Source of the DNA: Polytrichum commune
Lineage: Eukaryota > Streptophyta > Polytrichopsida > Polytrichales > Polytrichaceae
Assembly (NCBI GenBank): GCA_950295325.1
Contig: OX485803.1
Coordinates: 12,894,001-12,958,000, forward strand
Direction: 5' to 3'
DNA length: 64,000 nt
Position 1 is the first letter of the stretch; each line of letters opens with the position of its first letter. Both the position numbers and the translations under genes were made by a program. Below the pieces are notes generated by a model. That model worked only from the letters and a program-made list of their open reading frames with translations, had not been told where the DNA came from and did no database searches. Shown one piece after another: positions 24,561 to 34,374 of this stretch.

Positions 24561-25608
24561 ATTGGGGGTGAAGAAGTTGTTGGGTCGGTTGTGGTTGAGT
24601 ACGAGTATTGGGTGTGTGCGTTGTGGGATTGGATCTTGGGGTTTTGTATTTCGAGGGATACGATCGGATGTGTTTCTGGGCATCAGTGGTTGCATCCAGA
24701 GGAGCCTGGGAGGGAACAGATACCAAATTGGGTAGTGATTGGAATTGGCGATTGGTACAAATCAGAAAATCTGGAGAAATAATCATGATTACCAGACAAT
24801 CCAAGCTGGTGAAAGTCTTGTTTCCCATAGATTTTTGAATAAACATGTTCAATTCTCTAACTCAAAAACCTAGTTTTCAAGCCATGAAATTATGAGAATT
24901 AAGATTGGAATGTAGTTCGTTCGTCATAAATTTTTGTTATTAGTTTTACTTGTCTTGCTAGTAGTGTCTAATATGCCAACATTCTATTCATTGCCTTTTT
25001 GCTACAACAACCTTTTGTAGATGATCGATGATGCGCTACAACATTTGGCACCTCATCATGGTAGACTCGGAGGATTGCGCTTTGCCTTGGAGGATACGTG
25101 ATGGAGTGGTTGGAGACTTCGAAGGTTGCCGCCTCATGCCAATAATTAGTTTTAGTTATTTGTCATCATTGGTGTTAAACCTCTCCAAAACATTTTGTCT
25201 TATCATGACATTGTAGAGGATATCGATATGTACCTTGACATGTATCGGAGGGTGCATAGTTATATCCTAACCCTTCACATTGTAAATATTTGGTATAATG
25301 TTGAATGTGTTTGTGAACACAATTAAAGTAAATATTTTCAATTTTTGTATTTGGTTTTTTCAATTGAAAATAATCTTTTGTTTTGGAGTAGATAATTATG
25401 CAAAATTTCATGTCTTATGACAATTGATTATAATTCTTGTTTTGTTCTATCCGTGTTTACAACTTGTCTATGTTAGCTTGTACATTTTGTTATCTTCATG
25501 TTCATTGGTAATCTTTTAACTAAACTCCAAGTGTTATTGGTTGTGTTTTGAATGGCATTTTGAATGCTTTAGCATTGGTATAACTAATTGAACCGGGGCG
25601 TTGCTAGG
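24561..25608. other. AT-rich spacer before Element A
   Basis: No gene or clear repeat seen. Confidence 0.4.
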
Positions 25609-25664
25609 GCATGAGCATAGAGCATAGAGCGTAGATTTTCTGAATTTCGAGCGGAGAGATTTTA
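25609..25664 (+). repeat. Element A left TIR
   Basis: Begins GCATGAGCATAGAGCATAGA with direct subrepeats of AGCATAG/AGCGTAG. A GAGCGGAGAG block lies about 40 bp in, then AT-rich DNA. Confidence 0.75.
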
Positions 25665-26032
25665 TTTTTAGTAATAAAATTTCCAAAAATTTCCAAAAAT
25701 AATAATTTTAAATGGTATATTCCTCAAAATATTTGAATTTTTTATCCTTATGGCCGTGGAATTTAGTACCCATAACCGTGCAAAATGGGTTTGACATATG
25801 GAAAAAATTTATATGTGACCGAGTTTTGGAGGAAATAGATGACTTCATTGAAGAGAACTACAAGGACACATGTTCACGGAAGAGCACAAGTGAAGGACAA
25901 GTACAAGTTAATGATGAAAACATAAAATTTAAAAGCTAAAGATTTGATATTGTTTAGATACTACATTAGACGCAGAGATAAGAGTGCAAACTTAAAGAAT
26001 TAAAAAATTTGAATGAAAAAGTGCATACTTAC

Positions 26033-28193
26033 CAGTTCCATGAATCCACCCCACTGCCTATATCGGAAATGCCAAAACGCTAGCCAGTGGTTCAAATGGT
26101 GGAGGCCAGCGTCAGAGGTTGCACCCGAAGATGTCCACCAGGCTTTGATTGCCAAGTAACGTGTTTCAGCCTCTGCCACAGACCGTGCATCTTTGTACTG
26201 CATACATAATTTCTTGTGTTGATCTTGCAATTCGTGCGCGATGTATTGTTTGGTGTGTTTTTCTAGGGATTGCGCCCAATGGAAATAACACGTTCGCTCG
26301 CAGCCTTCCATGGGTATCTTTGGGTCTCCGGATCCGTAGATGATGCGCACAGCGTTCCATGGGTATCTTTGGGTCTCCGGATCCGTAGATGATGCGCACA
26401 ACGTTCCAATTGGCTTGCGCACTATCAGCCATGAAACCTTTGAACTGGGGCTTGTGTATTCCATGCCTACCCATGACATGGTTAAGGTTCTTCCAGAAAA
26501 CGAGTTGAGCATCTTTGTCCTCAGACTGGAAATCACAGCAAGCAATGGTGAGTACACGTTGGTAAGTGGAGTCGTACACGTGGCAGGCCATGGTGGTCCA
26601 GTTGGCAACTCGTTTGACGTGGTCAAACATCATCCAGGAGTGCTCTAAATCGCCACTAGGTTGCATTCGGCGGACAAGGTCAACACCACTGCCAGGTCCC
26701 ACCTCGGACATCTTGAATATGAAGACCTTGTCGGAGTCGTCACCTTGGCCTGGAAACATGTTTCGTTGCACGTAGGCCCAGTTGCTCAGCCCTCTGAGCT
26801 TAGTGATGCCATCAAGAACGCCATATCTGCGCAAATACTTAAAACTGTAGACACGGTTTTTTAAGTTAGGGGAATTGAGCTCCTTGTAGCATTGGAAGAT
26901 AGGCTCTAGTTGTTCTAGAGAAAATAAGGTGGGAGGGTCGTCTTCTTCGCGGAGCAAGACGTTACCTAAAACATCCTTGCTAGTTTCCAAGACTATTTTG
27001 GAAATGGTAGCCTGCGGGTTGCGCTCAACATGTTGTTTGATAAAATCGTCGATTATCTTCCGCGTGCCCCTATAGTCTCCTACCTTGACAGGATGCTTAT
27101 GGTTGCCTACATGGACGCAAGCACGCTCTTGCGTATCATCTCCAAAAACGTAAAAGATTTTTGCATCACAAGAGGCTACACAAACAGGAGGTTCTTTACA
27201 AATCTTACAGACTAATGTTGAAGTTGGAGGTGGAGCGTCTGCAACAGGGAAGGCATCTTTGGAAGAACCTTCGAACTCGACCTCGTTCACTCCATATGCG
27301 CGTTCAGGCCGCTGCAGAAACCCACATTTGGGATTGTGGCATTGAAGATGACCTACACAGTTAGACGACCGGAATGACAACCCCAGCGTGTTACTGATGT
27401 TAGTAGTCATAGTCTTTGTCCATATATGGCCATCGTAACGTTTGTCCATACCTTCCATAGCTTTAGCATTCTTATGGACTGCAGATGGAAGGGTGGGAGG
27501 AAGAATGAAGATTACATCCCCATTGAACGACGGTGGCAGGAAATCTACGTTCTCAGTATAGATGGAATCATAATTCAGTTTCTTAAGAACTGACTTGCTT
27601 CCAGGCATACTACCTAGGGAACGAAGGGAGGGAAGAATGTTTATCAGTTTTGTAGTTTGCGAAGGTATAAGGAAAGGAGTGGTCCTACGTGAATCTTGAG
27701 AAGAGGAGGGAGATGGACGCTTAGCACTAGACCGGATTGATGGATGGGAAGGCCTCCCCTCATCATCAGAAGAATCGGACAAATCGCTGCTAACGCGGAG
27801 ACCTGGCTCGATCTTGACACGAGATAGTAAGGGGGCTTCAATGCACAGTGTAGAGGAACTGCGAGGAGTGAGGAGGACTGTAGTAGCATTCATGGACTCT
27901 GACAAGCCAAAGACGCGATACTTTCCGGGCTTGAGTTTCCAAACGCGAGCATTATTGTCTAACGTTACGGCCTGGACGTATAAGGAATAAAAGACATTTT
28001 GAGTTTCCAGATTGACAACATCTGTCTCTAACCACAAGCTATCAACATCGAAACCAAAACGAATGGATAGCCACTGGGGAGTGAGATCAGCGGTTTCATC
28101 AGGGCCAGGAGGTATGCATGTAGGGATAAGAGATCCAGGAGAAACAAGTTCGATGACATCGACGAGTGGAGCTTGGATAGCAGCGGAAGACAT
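26033..28193 (-). pseudogene. Mutator-like transposase of Element A (frameshifted, 3' exon missing)
   Basis: Reads from ATG at 28193 (MSSAAI; a TATA-like box lies about 70 bp upstream) as a close relative of the transposase at 50085-53752. Shared blocks include GSKSVLKKL, YDGHIWTKT, a GCM/WRKY-like zinc finger (CVGHLQCHNPKC, then CKICKEPPVC and ACVHVGNHKHP), the first catalytic D in YDSTYQRV, and the second in FMADSAQANW. A 49-bp tandem duplication (26306-26403) then shifts the frame. The original frame resumes as the minus-strand ORF ending near 26033 at a strong donor (GAACTG|GTAAGT). No second exon exists between there and the TIR. The third catalytic residue (E) and the SWIM finger are therefore absent. 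Start chosen by alignment with copy B. Confidence 0.85.
26306..26403. repeat. 49-bp tandem duplication inside transposase A
   Basis: The block starting TTCCATGGGTATCTTTGGGT occurs at 26306 and again at 26355, nearly identical. 49 is not a multiple of three, so the duplication shifts the transposase frame. Confidence 0.92.
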
Positions 28194-28261
28194 TGAGAAA
28201 CAATTTGACAATGCTATGTGAGAAGGAATTTGCAAAAGGGGGATCAAAAAGAAACAATGGG

Positions 28262-28269
28262 ATATATAC
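28262..28269 (-). promoter_or_regulatory. Probable TATA box of transposase A
   Basis: TATATATC on the minus strand, about 70 bp before the chosen ATG at 28193. Confidence 0.4.
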
Positions 28270-28386
28270 ATGAGAGGTTGATGAAGACGTTGGACATCCA
28301 AGACATGTACAGAATGTAGTCAGAAAATGTTTGGTTAATCATGAGAAATATTAATAATCTGTATAAACAGTAGTGTGAACAATACA

Positions 28387-28824
28387 TCATGGAGTGGGAG
28401 ATGAAAATGGGGCCTTTGCCATATGGGGCCCTTTGCCATATTTGTCATTGTCATGTTTATGACAATGATCAATCCCTAAACTACGAACTGCAGTGCATCC
28501 TGCGCAATCGAGTTTCTGACCTTTGGCACTCCTCAATATGGATCTAGAGTAAGTGCCAGGTTTAATAACCCCTGCTCTAGAATAGGGATGAATCTTGAAA
28601 GTAGATTTGTTCTGTATCAGTGATGCATCAACTGCCTGCAAAGATGGAGTCTGTGGTTGAGGAGTGGGAACCACGACCGCAGGAGTAACTGAGCAGTCAG
28701 GTGGGTTGGCATTCTTCATGTTCTTGACGTCTGCAGAACCATCGATGGACAACGTTGTGTGAATTTGAGATGAACTAGAAGCACCTAATGGAGCAAGGCT
28801 TGGGAGACGTGAGTCAGTACCCAT
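28387..28824 (-). CDS. Small Cys/His protein of Element A, unknown function
   Basis: A 145-residue ORF with a true ATG. It has a Ser/Thr/Pro-rich N-terminal half and a C-terminal cluster CAGCTAVRSLGIDHCHKH, i.e. C-x2-C ... H-C-x-K-H, that could bind zinc. A TATATAAT box lies at about 28879-28886, some 60 bp upstream. It lies just 5' of the transposase on the same strand, so it could be a separate small gene or an alternative 5' exon. I find no counterpart at this position in Element B, where the transposase start lies closer to the divergent gene. I do not recognise the family. Confidence 0.5.
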   Translation of the reverse strand: MGTDSRLPSLAPLGASSSSQIHTTLSIDGSADVKNMKNANPPDCSVTPAVVVPTPQPQTPSLQAVDASLIQNKSTFKIHPYSRAGVIKPGTYSRSILRSAKGQKLDCAGCTAVRSLGIDHCHKHDNDKYGKGPHMAKAPFSSPTP

Positions 28825-28878
28825 TGGAGAAGATATTGATGAGATGACATGAAGGAAAAGGGTAGCAATAATCGGGTA

Positions 28879-28886
28879 TTATATAC
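28879..28886 (-). promoter_or_regulatory. Probable TATA box of the Cys/His ORF
   Basis: TATATAAT on the minus strand, about 55-60 bp before the ATG at 28824. Confidence 0.4.
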
Positions 28887-29324
28887 AATTTGGGTAGACA
28901 ACAATACCCGAATAATTGACAACTTATTAGATCAATTAATAGTCAATATTTATTCATATAAATTATGGACAACCTGTTTCATGTAGGATTAGAATGTACT
29001 CCAGTAATAGTCATTACTTCCTGACCACCAAATATGATACATGTCAGTATAGATTAATTTTTATATGCACCCAAAAATAACCCAATATATGCTATGCCGA
29101 AATGCTGAAGTTAAACCCTAAAGGTGTCTGTACCTTAAATGGAAAAACATGACAATTCAAAAATTTCTGGAGGCCGACATTGTCAGGGGAGATGCGTAAA
29201 TATATTGACAAATTCGAAATAGATTAGTAATTGATGTCAGTGTTGTAAGATATCTAATCTCGGATTCCGCGTTTTTATTAAACGCGGGATTATAACTCGA
29301 TGACATAGCTTGCTAGAAATTAAA

Positions 29325-29332
29325 TATAAAGG
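29325..29332 (+). promoter_or_regulatory. Probable TATA box of the basic/acidic gene
   Basis: TATAAAGG, about 110 bp before ATG 29440. The minus-strand box near 28880 lies only some 440 bp away, so this spacer looks like a bidirectional promoter. Confidence 0.4.
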
Positions 29333-29439
29333 AAAGGGATTCGGAGGACTAGGTCATTCAAATACAAGTTGTGTTGTAGTTGGGTTAGGGTGTTATTGTT
29401 GTTTTACAAATTTGTGTTCATTGATCGAAGTATCCAACC

Positions 29440-30560
29440 ATGGAGGCTACGAGTAGTAAAACAGACAAAGTGAATGAGGTAGGGCGGGGGAGGAAGAAGA
29501 AGAGAGGTGGTATAAAATTCAGTGGGGCCAAGGCTTTGCGACGGAAAGCATTGCGGAAGAGGGATGCCCCGGGTTCTTGCGAAGACGATCGAATAGTAGA
29601 TGAAGAAGATAAGAACGATGAGGACGAGCCAGGAATGTTCAAAAAGACTATCACGATGCGGCCGTTGAACTTGGATGCAGTTGTAGAAAGTGTTGATGGT
29701 GAAGAAGAAGACGATGGAGGGGAAAAGGACAATGCAATTGAAGAGCAAGAATGTAGAAGGCCCTCATCATCGAGGAGTGATTCTTTGGGATTCGAAAACG
29801 ACAGTGACGAAGAAGGGATCGATAAAGTTGTAAGTTCCAAGACCCTAAAACCTTGAAAATGAGTAGTAAACTTCAGTCATAGTCTTACTTGCTTATCGTG
29901 CGATCCCGTGGGGTGAACCTAACAGAGGCAAAGGGTAGATGTTACAAAGATAAATTATGGCTTATGATGCCTATAATATCATACAAACTTATGTCATAGA
30001 TGTTTGTTCTAGGAATTTGTTCTAGGAACTTAATATCTAGGAATTAGTTTCTAAAGTTTGTTTGTCACCTGATTGTTGCTTGTTGTATGTACGTGTTGAT
30101 AACGTCTTAGTATAAGTAAGTGGCACTTGACGATGAAACGACACATTAATAAAAAATCAATCTACATGACCCTCAATATTGGCAGTCAGATATTCAATTA
30201 TAAACAAAAAAATTAATGAACGTGGGAGTCAAAGTGGCTGGATAACTGGGAACACTCGGCAGTTCGGGCAGACACCTCCAACCCACCTGGTAGACTGATC
30301 CGACAGAGCGGGACCCTCCGAACAGGTCGGGTAGCGATGGATTGTTTGGGAAGGTCTCCATAACAGATCTTATTGCAAATGACCGCCTTTGATTGAATCG
30401 AATTTGCAATATATGTTACTAGGAAATGACAGCTGAAGGAGGATGTGCAGTTACAAGGTTGGAGGGCACCCCCGAAAACGTCGACGAAGATTTGGAGAAC
30501 GTAAATCCTTCATCTTCATCGAGTTATTTCAATGGGTCCATTGTGAAGGGAGCATTGTGA
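29440..30560 (+). CDS. Basic/acidic nuclear-type protein of Element A (two-exon model)
   Basis: Model join(29440..29829, 30423..30560), phase 0 at both ends (GTT|GTAAGT and ACTAG|GAA), about 175 residues. The N-terminus is strongly basic (GRGRKKKRGGIKF, then LRRKALRKRD), like a nuclear-localisation or DNA-binding tail. The middle is acidic (EEDKNDEDE, GEEEDDGGEKD). Exon 2 ends with TGA just before a GTAAGTG donor. It could be a stand-alone small protein, or the damaged 5' exons of the ParB-MTase gene that starts 0.8 kb downstream on the same strand. In Element B a basic exon (49575-49768) sits in the equivalent place. Family not recognised. Confidence 0.45.
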
Positions 30561-30763
30561 GGTAAGTGTGATTTTAAAACCCTAAAATATTATCTGTTGA
30601 TAGTTGCAATGAGATGGCGGATTGTCACGATGCTTCTGAACCAAGTTGTGATTGAATTTGTGAGACCCATCTGCCTGGTGGTTGTCAAGTGCCGATGAAG
30701 ACCATTCGCGGCTCAGAGGCTAGTAGGGTTTGTTTTTGCGGTACATTTTTCTGCTATACCCTC

Positions 30764-31140
30764 TGCCTTGATGAATTTGTGCGCCGATGATGAGCTTCTG
30801 GCTCTGAGGCAGGATAGGGTATATAGTTTGATTTTCGGCAGTTTGCTTTAGGAAAATGGGTGACCCCTGCGTTGGCGCAGGGGTCCTTTCTGCCTTGATG
30901 AATTTGTGCGCCGATGATGAGCTTCTGGCTCTGACGCAGGATAGGGTATATAGTTTGATTTTCGGCAGTTTGCTTTAGGAAAATGGGTGACCCCTGCGTT
31001 GGCGCAAGGGTCCTTTCTGCCTTGATGAATTTGTGCGCCGATGATGAGCTTGTGGTTCAGAGGCAGGTTAGGGTATATAGTTTGATTTTTTGCAGTTCGC
31101 TTTAGGAAATTGGGTGACCCCAGGGGTCCTTTTTGCTATA
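30764..31140 (+). repeat. 127-bp tandem array with a hairpin in each unit (Element A)
   Basis: Units begin TGCCTTGATGAATTTGTGCG at 30764, 30891 and 31018, exactly 127 bp apart. The third is shortened. The first two units contain a perfect stem GACCCCTGCG / CGCAGGGGTC around a TTGG loop (one base varies in the second); the third retains only the right arm region. The array lies between the basic/acidic exons and the first ParB exon, probably in an intron or leader. Element B has an unrelated array of the same period at the same place. Confidence 0.85.
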
Positions 31141-31402
31141 GGTTATATGAGTATTTTTTTGTCATGTGATGATGGCCTATTTATTCTAATCCATATTCAT
31201 TTTTTTTTTGTAGGTTTCTTCACAGAGAGTACATGGAGCCGAGTACAACAGTTACTTGTCCGAGATGCTTAGTGGTTTCAACATTGTCTTAGCTAGTCGT
31301 CGTTTAGTCATAGGTTTACTTGCTATAACTTAGCTAGTCGTCGTTTATAATACTTCATATTTTTTTCCTAAGTGTATTGTGTTTCATTTACCTACCTTCC
31401 AG

Positions 31403-34374
31403 ATGACATTATCCAATGTTCCCGTACCCGAGCAAGTCCCACCTCCCTCGATAGATTCCTTGGAGGAGGATTGTGGCATTCCCCCTCAACATTCTTCAAT
31501 CCTAGATGTTGCCGACTTGGAGGAGGATGTCCCATCCTCCGATCAACATGCTGCCGATACCACACAAGAGGCCACCCAAGAAGCGCCCGATTCAAGCGAC
31601 AAACGCTCGTCAAATCCCTTACGTCCTCCTGGTGGTGTTGAACTTGGCATTGTTCACATGCCCCCTCATCTGCAGGACAAGGACCCCATGTGGAGCGCAA
31701 ATGAGATGAGATTGCTGCAGAAGAGTGACTACAATACTGTCATCTCCAATCTTCGCACCAAACCCATTAAGAAGTCTCGATTCCTTATTCTTCTTTACCG
31801 TCTCAAGACCTACCCGAAGGTGCGTCCAATTGTCGATTCCGACGTCGAGATGTTGGCGAACGAGTTCGTCAAAGGGTATCGAGAAGGAGATCGAGTTTTG
31901 TATGTGTCTCATTTCGACATCACGGACAAGGATCTAGCGGTTCGAGATGATGACGCCATCTGATCTAACCCACTATGGAAGTCTGTTAATAATGAGTTCG
32001 AAGAGTACTTGTCGTCTTATCCTGATCTCCATCAGTTTCGGAACAAATATTTTTATGTCTACGAAGGTAATGACCGCGTGACGGCTTGGATGGGTTACAT
32101 CCACAAGTACCATTCCAATAATCATGACTGGTACATTTCAGTTGACTGTATTGTTCTCGACGCACGTGGGCAATGCTCAATGCTTCTCAACGCCATAAAC
32201 GACATAAACTGGTAAGTATACTTGCAAATCCATTTCCATTAATTTCATATTCCATTTACCCATGGAAGCCTTGTTTTAATACTCATATCTTCATTCACAG
32301 GTCGACGGAACATGATCATGTTCAAGACAGTACTATTGCCAAGTTGCAAAGAATTCGAACCTTCGGCTCCTTCAAACTTTCTGATTTCAAAGGTCTTATT
32401 AGCAAAGAGGACATGGCTATTTGCGAGGCTTATAAACCCCGTCTACCGTCATGGTATCCACTCACAATGGATATTTTTGTTAAATTCCTCCACGCAGTAA
32501 GTTTTCTAAAGTTATGTGCTTATCGTTTTCATATTATGAAGTGCATTATGCGTTTCTTGCATCTTAATTATTGTCGTACAGAGACAATGCGCTGCTGCAT
32601 CCGACTATTACGAGACTGTGCCCGAGAATGAGAGGACTGGGCCTGGAGTATGGAGTGCGATGGACAAGGCCATCACGAAGTGTGTCAAGCATTGGCGCAA
32701 CCAAAGGTTCGACAAGATGGTTGCAATCGCCAACCCAGCCAATGGAGAGTTATTTGAACAAGAGGTATTCTCAACTCTCAACTCAACTCTCAACTCTCAA
32801 CTCTCACCTCTCAATTCTCACCTCTCAACTCTCAACTCAACTCTCAACTCTCAACTCTCAACTCAACTCGCAACTCGCAACTCGCAACTCGCAACTCTCA
32901 ACTCTCAACTCTCAACTCAATTCTCAACTCTAAACTCTAAACTCTCAATTCTCAATTCTCAATTCTCAACTCTCAATTCAACTCTCAACTCTCAACTCTC
33001 ACTAACTCTATCAATTTCAAAATTGTCTTGGACTAGTGAAGTTTTTTTTTATCGGTAACTCATGCTTTCCATTTTTTCTTATTCATACAGATCGGGGTCG
33101 GCCGTACTTATCCTTGTGAATCGATGCAAATGCGGCCTAGGCATCCTGGAATTGATCTCGTGATTGTTGACGCTCCAGAAGACTCGGTCGTGCCTGTCAT
33201 CTCTCCCATGTCCGTACCGTCGTGGAACAAGCGAGAGACAGACTACTTTGACCAACTCTTCGCCTTTGCAGATTGTCACTTGACCGATGATGGAGTTGTT
33301 CTCCTCTTCCATCCCAAGGACCGTCGAATCGAGAAGAAATTAGATAGTAAAATCAAAATCTATGATTTTACGATTGTCCGGGATTGGTGGGGCTATAATC
33401 CCATTCCCATGGCCTCCTCCCTTCCACACCAGAAAGAGGTATTATCTTTTATGTTCATAATTTGAATTTCTCAATCTGACAATCAGTTTCAATATATTCT
33501 AATCCTTGAGGTTTTCTTACAGACCCATAACTTCAACATTAAGGTCTTTGCACGCCTTAGTTCCAAGTTCCGTACTCGCCGATTGCGACCGCAGTTCGTG
33601 CAAATGGAGATCCTTCCCGAAGAGCGCGACGACTTGACGAACTTCACGACAACCGAGTCCCAGCTTCTACGCCCTACTGGACTTCCTTGGCGTGGCTCGC
33701 GTGAGAAGGACCCATCCTTTGTTCAGTGCTTCATCGAGTGTCTTACAGACGAGCATGATATCGTCTGCGACTGGAGCCCTAGTACAGGTTTTCAATATCT
33801 CCCTTCATTGTTTACAACAACTGAAACTGAATTCCACTTTCTAAATTCCGTTTTCCAAACTGCAGGTGCTTCTGTCATTGCTTGCCAACGTTCGAACCGA
33901 CACCTCATCGCATTGGAGCCGGATTCAGAAATCTTTGAGGCGCTTCTCAAGCCTTACGTGGATGCGATCCCGCAACCAAAAGAGCGCGCGGATTCAACCA
34001 CAGACTCTGATTCCGACAAAGACATTGCGCCAAAGAAGAAGAAGGGTCGCAAATATTGCGGTGCGTCTTAACTGCATGTCTTAAGTCTCTCAAATATTTA
34101 ATGTATTCATATAATTTGTCATGCTGACTTTGTTTTATTATTTAGTGACGCAGGTCTCGCAAGACGTTTGATCCGCCACGGTGATGTCTACATGAGTCCT
34201 CCTACTTCGTTCGCCTTACCTTCATATGCCGAACGTATAGCACAAGAATTCATACGCGCCCCATCTCCAATCCATTCAGATTTTCCATGTCAACTTTTCA
34301 ACCCTACAGTGCTTAGATTCATGGATGTCGAGGTTGATCAATGTGACGAGAGTTTCGATGTTGGTTCACCTTGA
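31403..34374 (+). pseudogene. ParB-like domain fused to a beta-class DNA methyltransferase-like domain (Element A copy)
   Basis: Seven exons chain in phase: 31403-32211, 32301-32496, 32582-32764, 33091-33438, 33523-33787, 33866-34060, 34154-34374. Total is 739 codons, interrupted by TGA at 31961-31963. An acidic N-terminus is followed by a ParB-like domain (VRPIVDSDVEML ... YVYEGNDRVTAWMGYI ... ISVDCIVLD). The C-terminal half follows the beta-class order IV-X-I: motif IV region GIDLVIVDAPEDS, motif X-like RPTGLPWRG, and motif I-like CDWSPSTGASVIACQRSNRH followed by LIALEPD. In CcrM/HinfI relatives these would be DPPY, HPTQKP and DPFxGSGTT, so catalysis is doubtful. Compared with copy B it lacks three central exons (about 381 residues). 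A basic tail (PKKKKGRK) suggests nuclear location. Confidence 0.78.
32766..33005 (+). repeat. (CTCAACT)n minisatellite in intron 3 of ParB-MTase A
   Basis: Variants of CTCAACT/CTCAATT run for about 240 bp inside the intron 32765-33090. The repeat has no stop in the frame of the preceding exon, so an unspliced read would give a low-complexity Ser/Leu/Asn/Gln tail. It sits exactly where copy A lacks the central exons found in copy B. Confidence 0.85.

Noticed and set aside
26340-27364. Plus-strand ORFs opposite transposase A
   Set aside because: Antisense shadows of a well-supported minus-strand coding region.
31961-31963. TGA read as selenocysteine or as programmed readthrough
   Set aside because: Land plants lack the selenocysteine system, the aligned residue in copy B is Ser, and no stem-loop signal was seen. 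A nonsense mutation is simpler.
32618-33058. ORF running from a ParB-MTase exon through the minisatellite
   Set aside because: A good donor (GAG|GTATTC) ends the exon at 32764 and an acceptor restores homology at 33091. The repeat part is intronic.
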